DNA of 64,000 nucleotides from Alteromonas macleodii ATCC 27126. GTDB taxonomy: Bacteria > Pseudomonadota > Gammaproteobacteria > Enterobacterales > Alteromonadaceae. Numbering within the stretch: the first letter of the stretch is position 1; each line of letters starts with the position of its first letter. The notes below the pieces were generated by a model. That model ran no database searches, was not told where the DNA came from, and was given only the letters and a program-made list of their open reading frames with translations. Made by a program: the position numbers and the translations under genes. Where the stretch lies: positions 1,054,001-1,118,000 of the forward strand of contig NC_018632.1 in NCBI RefSeq assembly GCF_000172635.2, written 5' to 3'. Shown in pieces: positions 11,901-20,219 of the stretch.

Positions 11901-14900
11901 ATCAACAACCGTTATTTGCACTGTAGAACCTTGCGGTAAATCTACAGTACCGCTTATGGTTGGGGTTGAGTCGCTAACTGTACCTGGCTCGTCCAGCGTA
12001 ATAACAGGTGAAATTGTGTCGATTAGGCCGGTTTCAGCGTCGGACGCTGTATTGCCAGCTTCATCAACGACCGTTGCCTGAACTGTGTAGCTACCCTCAG
12101 CCAAAGTGGTGGGTATGTCTACGCTAAAAGAGCCGTCGCTTTGTACGGTTGCTGATAAGGTTTGTATATTGCCAGCGTTATCGGTGACGGTAATTGAAAC
12201 CGTGCTTCCGGCTGGCTGGTCTGTCGTGCCGCTAATGGTTGGTGTTGCATCATTGCCAACACCCGGATCTGCCACATCAATAGCCGGTGATGTGGTATCT
12301 ACCACACCACCAGTTTCAGAGTCAGAGCCTGTATTTCCGGCTCCGTCAGTCACCTCTGCGACAACTGTGTAACTACCTTCGGCCAAGTCTGACGGTACGC
12401 TTGCGCTGAAGGTGCCATCTCCTTGTACTGTTGCGGTAAAGGTTTGAACTGCTCCAGCACTATCTGTCACTGTTAAGGTGACAGTGGCACCAACTGGCGC
12501 GTTAGTTGTGCCTGAAATAAGAGGCGTAGCATCGTTTGTCTGGCCAAGGGCATCTAGGGTAATGTCCGGAGCGCTTGCATTAATATTGCCGCTATCCGAC
12601 ACAGTTGTGCTATTGCCCGCAGCATCGCTCGCACTGGCTGTTACATCGTAATCGCCATCAACAAGCGCGCTGGGTACTTCAACTGAGAAAGTGCCATCCG
12701 CGTTTACCGTAGCGGTAAGGTTCTGTACATTACCGCCTGCATCGGTGACAACCAGTGTAATTGTTGCTCCCTCTGGCAAGTCGGTAGTACCGCTCAAAAT
12801 TGGCGTTGCGTCATTGCCGCTGGCCACTGGATCTAAGTTGATAACAGGTGGAGTGGTGTCAACTGTACCGTTGTTATCAACCGCTGTGTTTTGATTACCT
12901 GCATCATCAGTCGCCGTCACTTCTACGGTGTAATCGCCTTCTGCAAGGTCAACCGGCACATCAGCGCTAAAGCTACCGTTCGCTTGAACGGTGGCAGTGA
13001 AAGTTTGCGTATTGCCCAGGCTGTCAGTCACGCTAATGCTTACAGTGTTGCCTGCAGCCAAGTCGGTGGTTCCCGATATAGTCGGTGTAGCGTCGTTGGT
13101 CAGGCCTTGTGCGTCTAACGTTATGGTAGGGGCAGCTGTATCTATGATGCCGTTATTATCTATTGCCGTTGCTGAATTACCCGCATCGTCAGTCGCAGTG
13201 ACGGTCACACTGAAACTGCCTTCAGCTAAATCGGCAGGAACATCAGCACTGAAAGTACCATCGTTTTGGACAGTTGCTGTGAATGTTTGGGTATTTCCAG
13301 CGTTGTCTGTCACGCTTATGCTAACTGTGTCGCCAGCATTGAGGTCTGTGGTGCCAGAGATAGACGGCGTTGCATCATTGCCAAGCCCTTGTGAATCGAT
13401 GGTTATCGATGGAGCTGTGGTATCGATGTTACCGCCATTTTCGGTTACCGATGCACTGTTGCCAGCGCCGTCTGTGGCGGTGGCAGTAACAGAATAGTCA
13501 CCTTCAGGTAGGCTTGCAGGAACATCAGCCGTAAAGCTTCCATCACCTTGCACTATGGCACTGAATGTCTGTGTGTTTCCAGCACTGTCAGTCACAGTTA
13601 GCGTTACAGTGCTACCTGGCGCTACGTCGGTATTACCTGAAATAGTCGGCGTCGTGTCGTTGCCCGACCCAAGAGGGTCGAGGGATAGGGTAGGCGCGGC
13701 AGAGTTTATGTCGCCGCTCACTGTATCTGTAGCAGTATTGCCTGCAGCATCAGTGGCCGTTGCAGTAACGTCGAAGTTTCCGTCAGCCATAGGATTAGGC
13801 ACATCTGCACTGAAGTCGCCGTTAGCATCAACAGTTGCGGTAAACGTCTGCACAGTGCCAACACTGTCAGTTACTGTGATAGTTACTGTGCTTCCTGCGG
13901 CTAGGTCGGTATTTCCGCTAATGGTAGGCGTGTTATCGTTACCTGTACCAAGCGGATCCAAAGTGATAACAGGCGCTGTGGTATCTACGCTGCCACCCGT
14001 TTCAGAATCAGAACCTTGGTTGCCAGCCGCGTCTTGAGCGGTTGCGGTAACCGTATAGTCACCTTCAGCTAGTGGTGAAGGTACGTTGGCTGCAAAACTG
14101 CCGTTGGTTTGTACCGTAGCGGCAAAGGTTTGCGTATTACCCGCACTGTCGACCACCGTTAATGTAACAATGGCGCCAGCTGGAAGGTTTGTGGTGCCAG
14201 AAATAGTTGGCGTAGCGTTATTCTCTGGCGTTAATTCGTCAAGGTTTAGCTCAGGTGGCGTGATGTCGATAACACCTGAATTATCGAGAACCGACGTGCT
14301 GTTGCCTGCTTCATCAGTGGCAGTAGCTTCAACACTGTAAGAGCCTTCAGCAAGTGCCGCGGGTACATCAACCGTAAAGCTTCCTGCAGCATCAACTGTT
14401 GCTGTAACCGTTTGAATGTTGCCAGCACTGTCTGTGATAACCAAGGAGACCACGCTACCTTCGGCTAGATCTGTACTTCCCGAAATGGTTGGGGTTGTGT
14501 CGTTGCCTAATCCTTGAGGGTCTAAGGTTAGGGTAGGCGCGGTGGTGTCTATGGTGCCTGTTACATTGGCTGACGCACTGTTGCCAGCATCGTCGGTGGC
14601 CGTTGCGGTAACCGTAAAGTCACCTTCGGCTAGTGCAACTGGTACACCCACAGTAAAGTTGCCGTTTGCGTCAACCGTTGCGGTCACAGTTTGCGTATTG
14701 CCAGCGTTGTCGGTGATCGACAGCGTTACGCTCTCACCTGCTGCTAAGTCCGTAGTGCCTGAAATGGTCGGCGTAGTATCGTTATTTGAACCCAGCGCAT
14801 CTAGTGAAATAACGGGGGCGACAGTATCGACGATACCGTTATTGTCGGTGACAGATGCACTATTTCCGTTGCTGTCTGTAGCGGTAGCGGTTACTGAGTA

Positions 14901-17900
14901 ATCACCTTCGGCAAGAGGCGCGGGGACATCAGCACTAAAGTTACCGCTCGCATCGACAAGTGCAGTAAAGGTTTGGGTGTTACCTGCACTGTCAGTGACA
15001 AAAAGCGTCACTGTTGAACCCGCGGGTAGGTCAGTCGTACCTGTAATGGTTGGTGTAGTATCGCTAACCGTAACTTGCGCATCTAATGTCAACGCAGGGG
15101 CGCTGGTATCTAACGTACCGGTATCAGAAGTGGTGGTTGTATTACCTGCATCGTCTGAGGCACTTGCTGTTACCGTGTAGCTACCATCAGGTATAGCGTT
15201 TGGAACATCCGCGCTGAAGTCACCGTTTGCGTCCACAATGGCGTCAAAGGTTTGTGTATTGCCTGCGCTATCTGTGACGGTTAACGTTACCGTGCTTCCC
15301 GGTGCTAAATCAGTGCTGCCCGATATGTTAGGGGTTTCATCGTTGCCTGTGCCCTGCGGATTTAGCGTAAGTACAGGGGCGGTGGTGTCAATATTGCCAC
15401 CGTCCTCAGTTGCGGTTGTTGAATTACCTGCATCATCTGTTGCAGTAACTTCGACGCTGTAATCTCCTTCAGGCAGTGGAGACAATACCTCTGTTGCAAA
15501 GTTGCCGTCAGCATCAACCAATGCGTTAATGGTTTGCGTGTCACCATTGCTGTCAGTTACGGTGATCACAACGACAGAGCCTTCAGGTAAATCTGTATTA
15601 CCTGAAATAACCGGCGTAGTGTCATTACCTGAATCTAACGGGTTAACGGTAACAATAGGCGCTTGTGTATCAATACTTCCATTTGTTTCGTTTGCCGTCG
15701 CGGTGTTGCCTTGTGCATCGCTTACTGTTGCCGTAACGGTAAAGTCGCCTTCAGCCAGAGCGCTAGGCACATCGGCACTGAATGTACCGTCTGCCTGCAC
15801 GGCTGCTTGGAAACTTTGCGAGTTACCATTGGCATCTACCACAGTAATGGTAACCAGTGTGCCAGGTGCCACGTCGGTAGTACCTGTGATAGTTGGGGTA
15901 ACATCGCTGGTAGCGCCTTGTGTATCAAGGGTTAACAGCGGCGCTTCGCTATCTACATTACCTGTTGTATTGGCATTCGCGGTATTGCCTGCACTGTCGG
16001 TTGCAGTGGCAGTCACAGTAAAGTCGCCGTCAGCTAGTGCGTTTGGCACATCTACACTGAAGCTACCATTTGCATCGACCAAGGCATTGATAGTTTGCGT
16101 GTTTCCAGCGCTATCTGTAACGACAAGCGTTACCGTGCTTCCTTCAGGAAGGTCAGTGGTGCCTGAAAGCGTAGGTGTGTTGTCACCCGTGCTGCCAGGG
16201 TTTTCTAGGGTAAGCGTAGGCGCGGTGGTATCTACAACGCCGCCATTGTCGGTTACTGTTGTCGTATTGCCATCGCCGTCAGTTGCGCTGGCGGTTACGG
16301 TGTAAGCGCCATCAGCGAGTGGAGTGGTAACATCTGCACTAAATGTTCCGCCTGTGCCTACTGTCGCGGTAATCGTTTGCGTGTTACCTGCGCTATCCGT
16401 TACGGTTAAGGTAACCGTACTTCCTTCAGGTAAGCTGGTGGTACCTGAAATAAGGGGCGTGCTGTCATTCGTCTCGCCTTGACCATCTAGCACTAACGTG
16501 GGGGCATTGGTATTAATATTACCCGTTGCGTTGTCTGTAACTTCATTGCCTGCTTCGTCTTCTGCCGTGGCGGTAACCGTATAGTCTCCATCAGCCAGTT
16601 CTTGCGGTACGTCGACAGAGAAGTTGCCATTAGCATCGACTAAGGTGTTGATAGTTTGGGTGTTACCAGCGCTATCAACGACCGTTAGCGAGACAACACT
16701 TCCTTCAGGCAGGTCGGTGCTGCCCGATAAAGTTGGTGTGGAATCGTTACCAGAACCCACTGGATTTAAAGATAGCGATGGAGCGGTTGTATCTAAAATG
16801 CCGCCGTTTTCTGTCACGCTAGCGGTATTACCATTTTCATCGACAGCGGTTGCTGTAACGGAGTAGTTACCTTCTGCTAATGCGCTAGGTACCTCAGCGC
16901 TAAAGCCTCCGTTTTCATCAACAACGGCTTCAATAGTTTGCTGGTTACCTAAGCTATCGGTGACGACCAGTGTTACCGTGCTACCTTGTGGCAAATCTGT
17001 CGTGCCACTAATAAGTGGTGTGGTGTCGTTGCCAATGTCTTGTGGGTCAAGCGATAGCGTTGGTGCTGCGGTATCAATATTGCCCTGTGTCGATGCAGAG
17101 TCTTGATTACCCGCATCGTCAGTGACAGTGGCGGTAACGGTAAAGTTGCCGTCGGCAAGCTCTGCCGGCACGTCAACAGAGAAAGTACCGTCATTTTGGA
17201 CAAGAGCGTCAAAGGTTTGCGTATTCCCTGCACTGTCTGTAACAGTGATTGATACACTGCTACCCGGTGCCTGGTCTGTGTTACCTGAGATGGTTGGCGT
17301 AGTATCATTGGTACTGCCTTGAGCATCTAGATTAACCAGCGGCGATGTAATATCGATATTACCGCCAGTTTCCGTTGCCGTTGCAGTATTGCCGTTGGCG
17401 TCGGTCGCTGTAGCCGTTACGCTATATTCACCTTCAGCTAATGGATTGGGCACATCAGCACTGAAATTACCAGAACCATCTACCGTTGCCGTAAATGTTT
17501 GCGTATTGCCAAGCGCATCGGTAACAGACAGTGTAACAGTGCTGCCAGCGGGTAAATCGGTAGTACCTGAGATAGTAGGCGTGGTGTCGTTGTCATCACC
17601 CAGTGGGTCAAGGGTTAAGCTTGGCGCATTGCTGTCCACTGTGCCAGTTTGTGACGTTGAAGCACTATTTCCCGCAGCATCGGTGGCTGTTGCTTCAACA
17701 GTGTAGTCGCCGTCAGCGAGTTCAGCAGGCACGTCTGCGCTAAATTCGCCGTTCGCGTCTACTGTGGCAGTAAAGGTTTGACTGTTTCCAGCACTATCGG
17801 TAACGGTAAGTGTAACCGTGCTGCCTGCTTCCAAGTTTGTAGAACCGCTAATTGACGGTGTCGTGTCGTTACCTGTGCCAAGTGGCTCTAGTGAAATGGT

Positions 17901-20219
17901 GGGGGCTTGCGTATCAATGTTGCCGCCATTTTCAGTAACAGTCGTTGTATTGCCGGCCTCGTCTGTTGCACTGGCCTCTACGGTATATTCACCCTCAGTA
18001 AGCGGCGTTTGCACGTCCACGCTAAAATCACCGTTCTCATCAACGACGGCATCGATAGTTTGTGTGTTGCCCGCGCTGTCGGTCACCACAATAGTTACTG
18101 TTGAACCAGGTGGTAAATCGGTAGAGCCTGAAATCGTTGGCGTGGTGTCGCTACCGTCAGTTTGCGGGTCTAAAGAAAGCGCTGGTGCGGTAGTGTCTAT
18201 GTTGCCACTGTTGTCGACAACGGTAGTTGTATTACCCGCTGCATCAGTTGCTTCGACAGAAACCTCATAATTGCCTTCTGCTAGCGCGTCTTCGAGATCG
18301 GCGCTGAAATTACCATTTTCATCAACAATGGCGGTAACAGTTTGCGTATTACCCTGACTATCGGTGACGGTAATAACGACCTCGCTACCTGCGGGTAAAT
18401 CTGTATTACCTGAGATGGTCGGTGTTGTGTCGTTAGTATCCGTTTGCGGGTCGATGTTCACAATCGGTGGGGTGGTATCAAGTACAGTAGTGGCCGTGGC
18501 GGTAGAGCTATTGCCATTTTCGTCTGTCACCGTCACTTCAATCTCGTATTCGCCCTCTTCAGAGCCAGGAGGGAATGCAACATTGAAGTTGCCATTCTCA
18601 TCGGTTGTCCCCGTTATTGTCTGGCTGTTGCCGTCGCTATCGGTGATAACAACCACAATCTCTGAATTAGGGGCGTCTGACGATCCCCCTATGCCTTCAC
18701 TACCGTTGGTAGGAGAGCCGGTTTCAATGACAACATTAGGGCCTTGGGTATTAATAACTGCATCGATAGAGGTTGAAGCGGTATTGCCCGCCACATCAGA
18801 CACAGTAGCGGTTACCGTGAAGTCGCCATTTGCGAGCGCTTGCGGAACTTCAGCGCTGAAGCTACCGTCTTCTTGCACTGTTGCAGTAATGGTTTGCGTA
18901 GTGCCATCTGAATGCACGATATCTAGTGTTACTATCGCACCCGGTTCTGCGTCGGTGTCGCCATTTATCACTGGCGTGTCATCATTGGTTGAGCCAATAG
19001 GATCAAGGCTGATTATCGGCGCCGTGGTGTCAATTTCGCCTGTTACTGTAGTAGTCGAGCTGTTACCTGCTGGTGTCGTCACAGTAACATCTACCGTGTA
19101 CTCACCTTCGCTAAGCTCCGCTGGCACATCTTCGTTGAACGTGCCGTCAGCGCCCACTGTAGTGACGATTGTTTGCTCGTTACCCTCGCTATCTGTAACA
19201 ACGATGACCACTTCACTGCCTGGAGGGGCATCGGTTTCACCAGAAACGTTGGGCGTAGTATCGTTCGTTGGCGCAGGTTGATTTACGGTCGTCGAAGGAC
19301 TTGTAGAATCATAATCGCCACTTGCTGTTGCTTGTGCGGTGTTACCCGCACCATCTGTCACCTCGGCAGTTACGCTGTATGTACCCTCTGCCACCGCATT
19401 TGGAACTTCAACGGTAAAGGTACCATCGGCAAGCACAGTGGTGGTAAAGGTTTGAGTAACGCCAGCACTATCGGTAACGGTAAGAGTTATCGTGCTTCCG
19501 GGCACGGCATCCGTTAAACCCGAGAGTGTGGGTGTAGCATCGCCATTTATTCCTGGGTCGTTTAATGAGATGGTTGGCGCCGTCACGTCGATAGCACCCA
19601 GAGCGTCAGCATTGGCCGTATTGCCTGCTTCATCAGTCACGCTGGCGTTAACGGTAAATTCGCCTTCAGCTAGTTCAGCCGGTACGTCAGCACTGTAAGT
19701 GCCGTCAGCCTGCACAATGGCGGTCACGGTTTGAGTAACGCCTGCACTATCGGTAATGGTTAATGTTACTGTGCTACCAGGCGCGGCGTCGGTGGTACCT
19801 GAAAGGGTAGGCGTGGTGTCGTTAACAGACTCAGCTGAGTAGATGGTGATTGAAGGCGCTGTGGTATCAATAACACCCGTGGTGTCAGAGGTTGCTGTAT
19901 TGCCGGCTTCGTCGGTAACGCTGGCGTTAACTGTAAATTCGCCTTCCGCTAATTCAGCGGGTACGTCAACGCTGTAGGTGCCGTCTGCTTGCACAATGGC
20001 AGTCACGGTTTGCGTAACGCCTGCACTGTCGGTAATGGTTAGAGTAACTGTGCTGCCCGGAGTGGCATCGGTCGTACCTGAAAGGGTAGGCGTGGTGTCG
20101 TTAACAGAGCCTGGTGTAGATAGTGATTGAAGGCGCGGTGGTATCAATAACGCCAGTGGTGTCTGTGGTTGCTGTATTGCCAGCCTCATCTGTAACGCTG
20201 GCGTTGACAGTAAATTCAC
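2919..20219 (-). CDS. Giant LapA/BapA-type adhesin, main part after the frameshift
   Basis: This frame holds 5,766 codons, about 93% of a surface adhesin whose start is in another frame at 20101-21525. Residues upstream of about base 20117 are out-of-frame read-through; the true product joins near there. In order it contains about 35 Ig-like repeats of about 93 residues (NDTTPTISGTTD...GSTVTLTVTDSAGNTQTF...ADVP), four two-domain repeats of 171 residues, five near-identical 88-residue repeats, and one odd Ig-like unit. Then come three related blocks of the BapA/LapF sort (VQVIGLAES..., GDYGVLEI, YTYTADGD, FNYTLSDG) from about 6600 down to 3670. A Ser/Thr/Pro/Glu-rich tail follows. No clear calcium-binding GGxGxDxLx array is seen before the C-terminus, although such arrays are usual in type I-secreted adhesins. 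It is probably exported by the divergent TolC/ABC/HlyD genes and works as a cell-surface attachment fibre. Confidence 0.88.
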   Translation of the reverse strand: MNLLSTPALQMRLAIQQPQTPLALLIPPRLQSLSTPGSVNDTTPTLSGTTDATPGSTVTLTITDSAGVTQTVTAIVQADGTYSVDVPAELAEGEFTVNASVTDEAGNTATSDTTGVIDTTAPSITIYSAESVNDTTPTLSGTTDAAPGSTVTLTITDSAGVTQTVTAIVQADGTYSADVPAELAEGEFTVNASVTDEAGNTANADALGAIDVTAPTISLNDPGINGDATPTLSGLTDAVPGSTITLTVTDSAGVTQTFTTTVLADGTFTVEVPNAVAEGTYSVTAEVTDGAGNTAQATASGDYDSTSPSTTVNQPAPTNDTTPNVSGETDAPPGSEVVIVVTDSEGNEQTIVTTVGADGTFNEDVPAELSEGEYTVDVTVTTPAGNSSTTTVTGEIDTTAPIISLDPIGSTNDDTPVINGDTDAEPGAIVTLDIVHSDGTTQTITATVQEDGSFSAEVPQALANGDFTVTATVSDVAGNTASTSIDAVINTQGPNVVIETGSPTNGSEGIGGSSDAPNSEIVVVITDSDGNSQTITGTTDENGNFNVAFPPGSEEGEYEIEVTVTDENGNSSTATATTVLDTTPPIVNIDPQTDTNDTTPTISGNTDLPAGSEVVITVTDSQGNTQTVTAIVDENGNFSADLEDALAEGNYEVSVEATDAAGNTTTVVDNSGNIDTTAPALSLDPQTDGSDTTPTISGSTDLPPGSTVTIVVTDSAGNTQTIDAVVDENGDFSVDVQTPLTEGEYTVEASATDEAGNTTTVTENGGNIDTQAPTISLEPLGTGNDTTPSISGSTNLEAGSTVTLTVTDSAGNSQTFTATVDANGEFSADVPAELADGDYTVEATATDAAGNSASTSQTGTVDSNAPSLTLDPLGDDNDTTPTISGTTDLPAGSTVTLSVTDALGNTQTFTATVDGSGNFSADVPNPLAEGEYSVTATATDANGNTATATETGGNIDITSPLVNLDAQGSTNDTTPTISGNTDQAPGSSVSITVTDSAGNTQTFDALVQNDGTFSVDVPAELADGNFTVTATVTDDAGNQDSASTQGNIDTAAPTLSLDPQDIGNDTTPLISGTTDLPQGSTVTLVVTDSLGNQQTIEAVVDENGGFSAEVPSALAEGNYSVTATAVDENGNTASVTENGGILDTTAPSLSLNPVGSGNDSTPTLSGSTDLPEGSVVSLTVVDSAGNTQTINTLVDANGNFSVDVPQELADGDYTVTATAEDEAGNEVTDNATGNINTNAPTLVLDGQGETNDSTPLISGTTSLPEGSTVTLTVTDSAGNTQTITATVGTGGTFSADVTTPLADGAYTVTASATDGDGNTTTVTDNGGVVDTTAPTLTLENPGSTGDNTPTLSGTTDLPEGSTVTLVVTDSAGNTQTINALVDANGSFSVDVPNALADGDFTVTATATDSAGNTANANTTGNVDSEAPLLTLDTQGATSDVTPTITGTTDVAPGTLVTITVVDANGNSQSFQAAVQADGTFSADVPSALAEGDFTVTATVSDAQGNTATANETNGSIDTQAPIVTVNPLDSGNDTTPVISGNTDLPEGSVVVITVTDSNGDTQTINALVDADGNFATEVLSPLPEGDYSVEVTATDDAGNSTTATEDGGNIDTTAPVLTLNPQGTGNDETPNISGSTDLAPGSTVTLTVTDSAGNTQTFDAIVDANGDFSADVPNAIPDGSYTVTASASDDAGNTTTTSDTGTLDTSAPALTLDAQVTVSDTTPTITGTTDLPAGSTVTLFVTDSAGNTQTFTALVDASGNFSADVPAPLAEGDYSVTATATDSNGNSASVTDNNGIVDTVAPVISLDALGSNNDTTPTISGTTDLAAGESVTLSITDNAGNTQTVTATVDANGNFTVGVPVALAEGDFTVTATATDDAGNSASANVTGTIDTTAPTLTLDPQGLGNDTTPTISGSTDLAEGSVVSLVITDSAGNIQTVTATVDAAGSFTVDVPAALAEGSYSVEATATDEAGNSTSVLDNSGVIDITPPELNLDELTPENNATPTISGTTNLPAGAIVTLTVVDSAGNTQTFAATVQTNGSFAANVPSPLAEGDYTVTATAQDAAGNQGSDSETGGSVDTTAPVITLDPLGTGNDNTPTISGNTDLAAGSTVTITVTDSVGTVQTFTATVDANGDFSADVPNPMADGNFDVTATATDAAGNTATDTVSGDINSAAPTLSLDPLGSGNDTTPTISGNTDVAPGSTVTLTVTDSAGNTQTFSAIVQGDGSFTADVPASLPEGDYSVTATATDGAGNSASVTENGGNIDTTAPSITIDSQGLGNDATPSISGTTDLNAGDTVSISVTDNAGNTQTFTATVQNDGTFSADVPADLAEGSFSVTVTATDDAGNSATAIDNNGIIDTAAPTITLDAQGLTNDATPTISGTTDLAAGNTVSISVTDSLGNTQTFTATVQANGSFSADVPVDLAEGDYTVEVTATDDAGNQNTAVDNNGTVDTTPPVINLDPVASGNDATPILSGTTDLPEGATITLVVTDAGGNVQNLTATVNADGTFSVEVPSALVDGDYDVTASASDAAGNSTTVSDSGNINASAPDITLDALGQTNDATPLISGTTNAPVGATVTLTVTDSAGAVQTFTATVQGDGTFSASVPSDLAEGSYTVVAEVTDGAGNTGSDSETGGVVDTTSPAIDVADPGVGNDATPTISGTTDQPAGSTVSITVTDNAGNIQTLSATVQSDGSFSVDIPTTLAEGSYTVQATVVDEAGNTASDAETGLIDTISPVITLDEPGTVSDSTPTISGTVDLPQGSTVQITVVDSAGNTQVFSALVGAGGVFSADVPAAMAEGNFTVSATATDEANNSTTDNEAGVVDTLAPTLTIDVADTTNDATPLITGTTDEPAGAVVTILVTDSAGATQTLSAVVQANGSFSISPGTDLAEGDFTVSATISDEAGNTATASDAGNIDITAPSLTLTPLEEGNDTTPTLSGSTNLAQGSEVTLVVTDSAGNVQTLTATVDVNGNFTVDVPAPLAEGAYSVEATASDEAGNSTTVVDNTGVIDTTAPTLSLDTLAPDSDTTPTISGNTDLPAGATVTITVTDNAGVSQTFDATVQGDGSFSADVPSAMAEGGYTVTAVAQDPAGNETTATETNGSVDTTAPTINLDAQGTGNDTTPTITGSTDLSPGSSVTITVTDSAGAEQTFTAIVDSLGNFSADVPNAMADGNFNVTATATDAAGNSASDTTSGNINTAVPNLTLDALGTGNDTTPTISGTTDIAPGSTVSISVTDSAGNTQTFGAIVQANGTFSVDVPAALSEGNYSVTASATDGAGNTATANENGGIVDTTAPAAPTVDAGNGTEITGTAEAGAVVNVDVDGDGTPDFTVIADGDGNWSVTPTTPLADGVVVTATATDEAGNTSSPASDTVDAVAPVVAFDDLTTNDTTPALTGSVDDPTAIVVITINGTDYTATNNGDGSWTLADDIVAALAEGSYTATVTATDADGNTGTNSGTVVIDTTAPAAPTVDAGNGTEITGTAEAGATVNVDVDGDGTPDFTVIADGDGNWSVTPTTPLADGVVVTATAVDEAGNVSAPASDSVDAVAPDVAINDLTTNDATPELTGTVDDPNAIVVVTIDGVDYTATNNGDGSWTLADDAVAALADGSYTATVTATDADGNVGSNSGTVVIDTTPPAIPTVDAGNGTEITGTAEAGATVNVDVDGDGTPDFTVIADGDGNWSITPDTPLADGVIVTVTATDAAGNISNPASDTVDAAAPVVAFNDLTTNDTTPALTGSVDDPTATVVVTINGADYTATNNGDGTWTLADDAVAALAEGSYTATVTATDPEGNVGTNTGTVVIDTTAPAAPTVEAGNGTEITGTAEAGATVNVDVDGDGTPDFTVIADGDGNWSVTPDTPLADGVVVTATATDEAGNTSGPASDTVDAVAPVVTINDVTTNDTAPALTGTVDDPTATVVVTIDGVDYTATNNGDGTWTLADDVVATLAEGSYPTSVTATDDAGNTDTDTGTVVIDTTAPTVAINDLTTNDTTPELTGTVNDPNAVVVVTIDGNDYTATNNGDGTWTLADNAVAVLAEGSYPTSVTATDAAGNTVTNTGTVVIDTTAPTVAINDLTTNDTTPELTGTVNDPNAFVVVTIDGNDYTATNNGDGTWTLADNAVATLAEGSYPTSVSATDAAGNTVTNTGTVVIDTTAPTVAINDLTTNDTTPELTGTVNDPNAVVVVTIDGNDYTATNNGDGTWTLADNVVATLAEGSYPTSVSATDAAGNTVTNTGTVVIDTTTPTVAINDITTNDTTPELTGTVNDPNAVVVVTIDGNDYTATNNGDGTWTLADNAVATLAEGSYPTSVSATDAAGNTVTNTGTVVIDTTAPTVAINDLTTNDTTPELTGTVNDPNAVVVVTIDGNDYTATNNGDGTWTLADNIVALLAEGNYTAVVTATDVVGNLATDTGTVVIDTSIDENKNGQTVTFDSISNDSGVAGDFITSDSTLIFNGTVDLGDNTTLTVTVDGTSFTFGTDPELTIDGSGNWSLDLTGTTLPAGTYAVVATVTDEAGNSASTASQNVVVQALDAINDGNTVDMGEPVVTVNPPETTSDVQVIGLAESTGGVDASASFTVSPDNVGEVLIEVEQVALVAVADAYIVEIYDESGQLVYQGVSADSQLTDVGGLEIFNVSGDETISFSLAGLAAGTYSVVVRNDENLLEDLLDNDNSNDIDLDELGTAGVVLGPENQDVVLNTVETTLNGGILGIPLGTVGTQVRGILETVLDTTTVIGAGDLVGALTGPLTDLGLLGFLDDIAAVLADVLLSNTLTILQDTDITTTLTEYTYTGDLVAQGNLIDGDLSGVGADTILDGARVTLVTNASGDSVVIPATGTVTIQGDYGVLEIASDGTYTYTADGDRSAIGQDEVFNYTLSDGETSDIAALTITISGSDFPPVVAQNDSNDMELGAQTAIVNAPVTDSDLQVIGLAEGSPAAGSPTASTTLTVDPGFFGEIVVEVSQEALVAVADAYIIEIVDSSGNVVATAMTPDNPLIGDVAGVNLLGLTGDNTLVAKFSGLPAGDYTVVVRNDESALETLFDQNSGGSITLTELGSGGVALGEENQDAVLTAVEDALNGTNASVLNSLGLGTIVRALILEPALSTADSIGAADLVSRITTGLNELGLSLLVDVALDAVAEALLSNTLTLLQQTDVTSTLTEYAFAGSITTSGNVIDAASSGDVSDSIAEGGVVTQVTHTNGESVTVLGTGLSGITIEGDYGDLTIFEDGSYTYVANGVRDGLGNTDSFSYTISDGANTSTANLNFNLSGQGVSADSARAELTYDFVSEAGPSDLDALSHGYLLGLGGSFSDTSSTFAVATNTTQDITLNVDNGSLLSLVSSLTVTVEKFENGAWEAYRVFPNGELISLLGIDGDTVLTVNGLTEGLYRLSMSGTTGVGVAGSISVDLSSTINYLDQFEVSGVQTATGNLFENDILFGPTYDVTVSTDGTTFQDATGGITLVGDYGTLQIDETGAYTYTPDNTQAVFGGTLTDTFTYRIEYPDGTIEQAEFNVFVTASGEGVPEVVMSSSSESVSASDSSGTVVTDEPTAPDVIDLTGQTLQTVDLNAETRLITPENEPTAPLMSEPSAITEPVESTPDIITLPEDEVSTLGTTVGDGFGGGDTIDLSGTKLDTVDIGGPVPTAPDEGTSPLSPELSTPESTAPEPITSGTVPEDTITLPEEGDIVTTGPVTEVTVDVVDIDLPPEDLILPSTEPTSTDSGSESVSTTSSSDSAVDTTKESGSDVGATSPTESEVLKTAIDKLPPTDI
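6963..8283 (-). repeat. Five near-identical 264-bp tandem repeats in the adhesin
   Basis: Equivalent points recur at 7114, 7642, 7906 and 8170, which are multiples of 264 bases. The units encode VAINDLTTNDTTPELTG with almost no change and are highly similar at the DNA level, so they are candidates for copy-number change by recombination. Confidence 0.9.
8283..10335 (-). repeat. Four 513-bp two-domain repeats in the adhesin
   Basis: Each unit pairs an APTVDAGNGTEITGTAEAG domain containing VDVDGDGTPDFTV with a LTTNDTTPALTGSVDDP-type domain. Copies are spaced exactly 513 bases apart (matching positions at 8443, 9469 and 9982, where 8443 to 9469 is two units). Confidence 0.88.
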
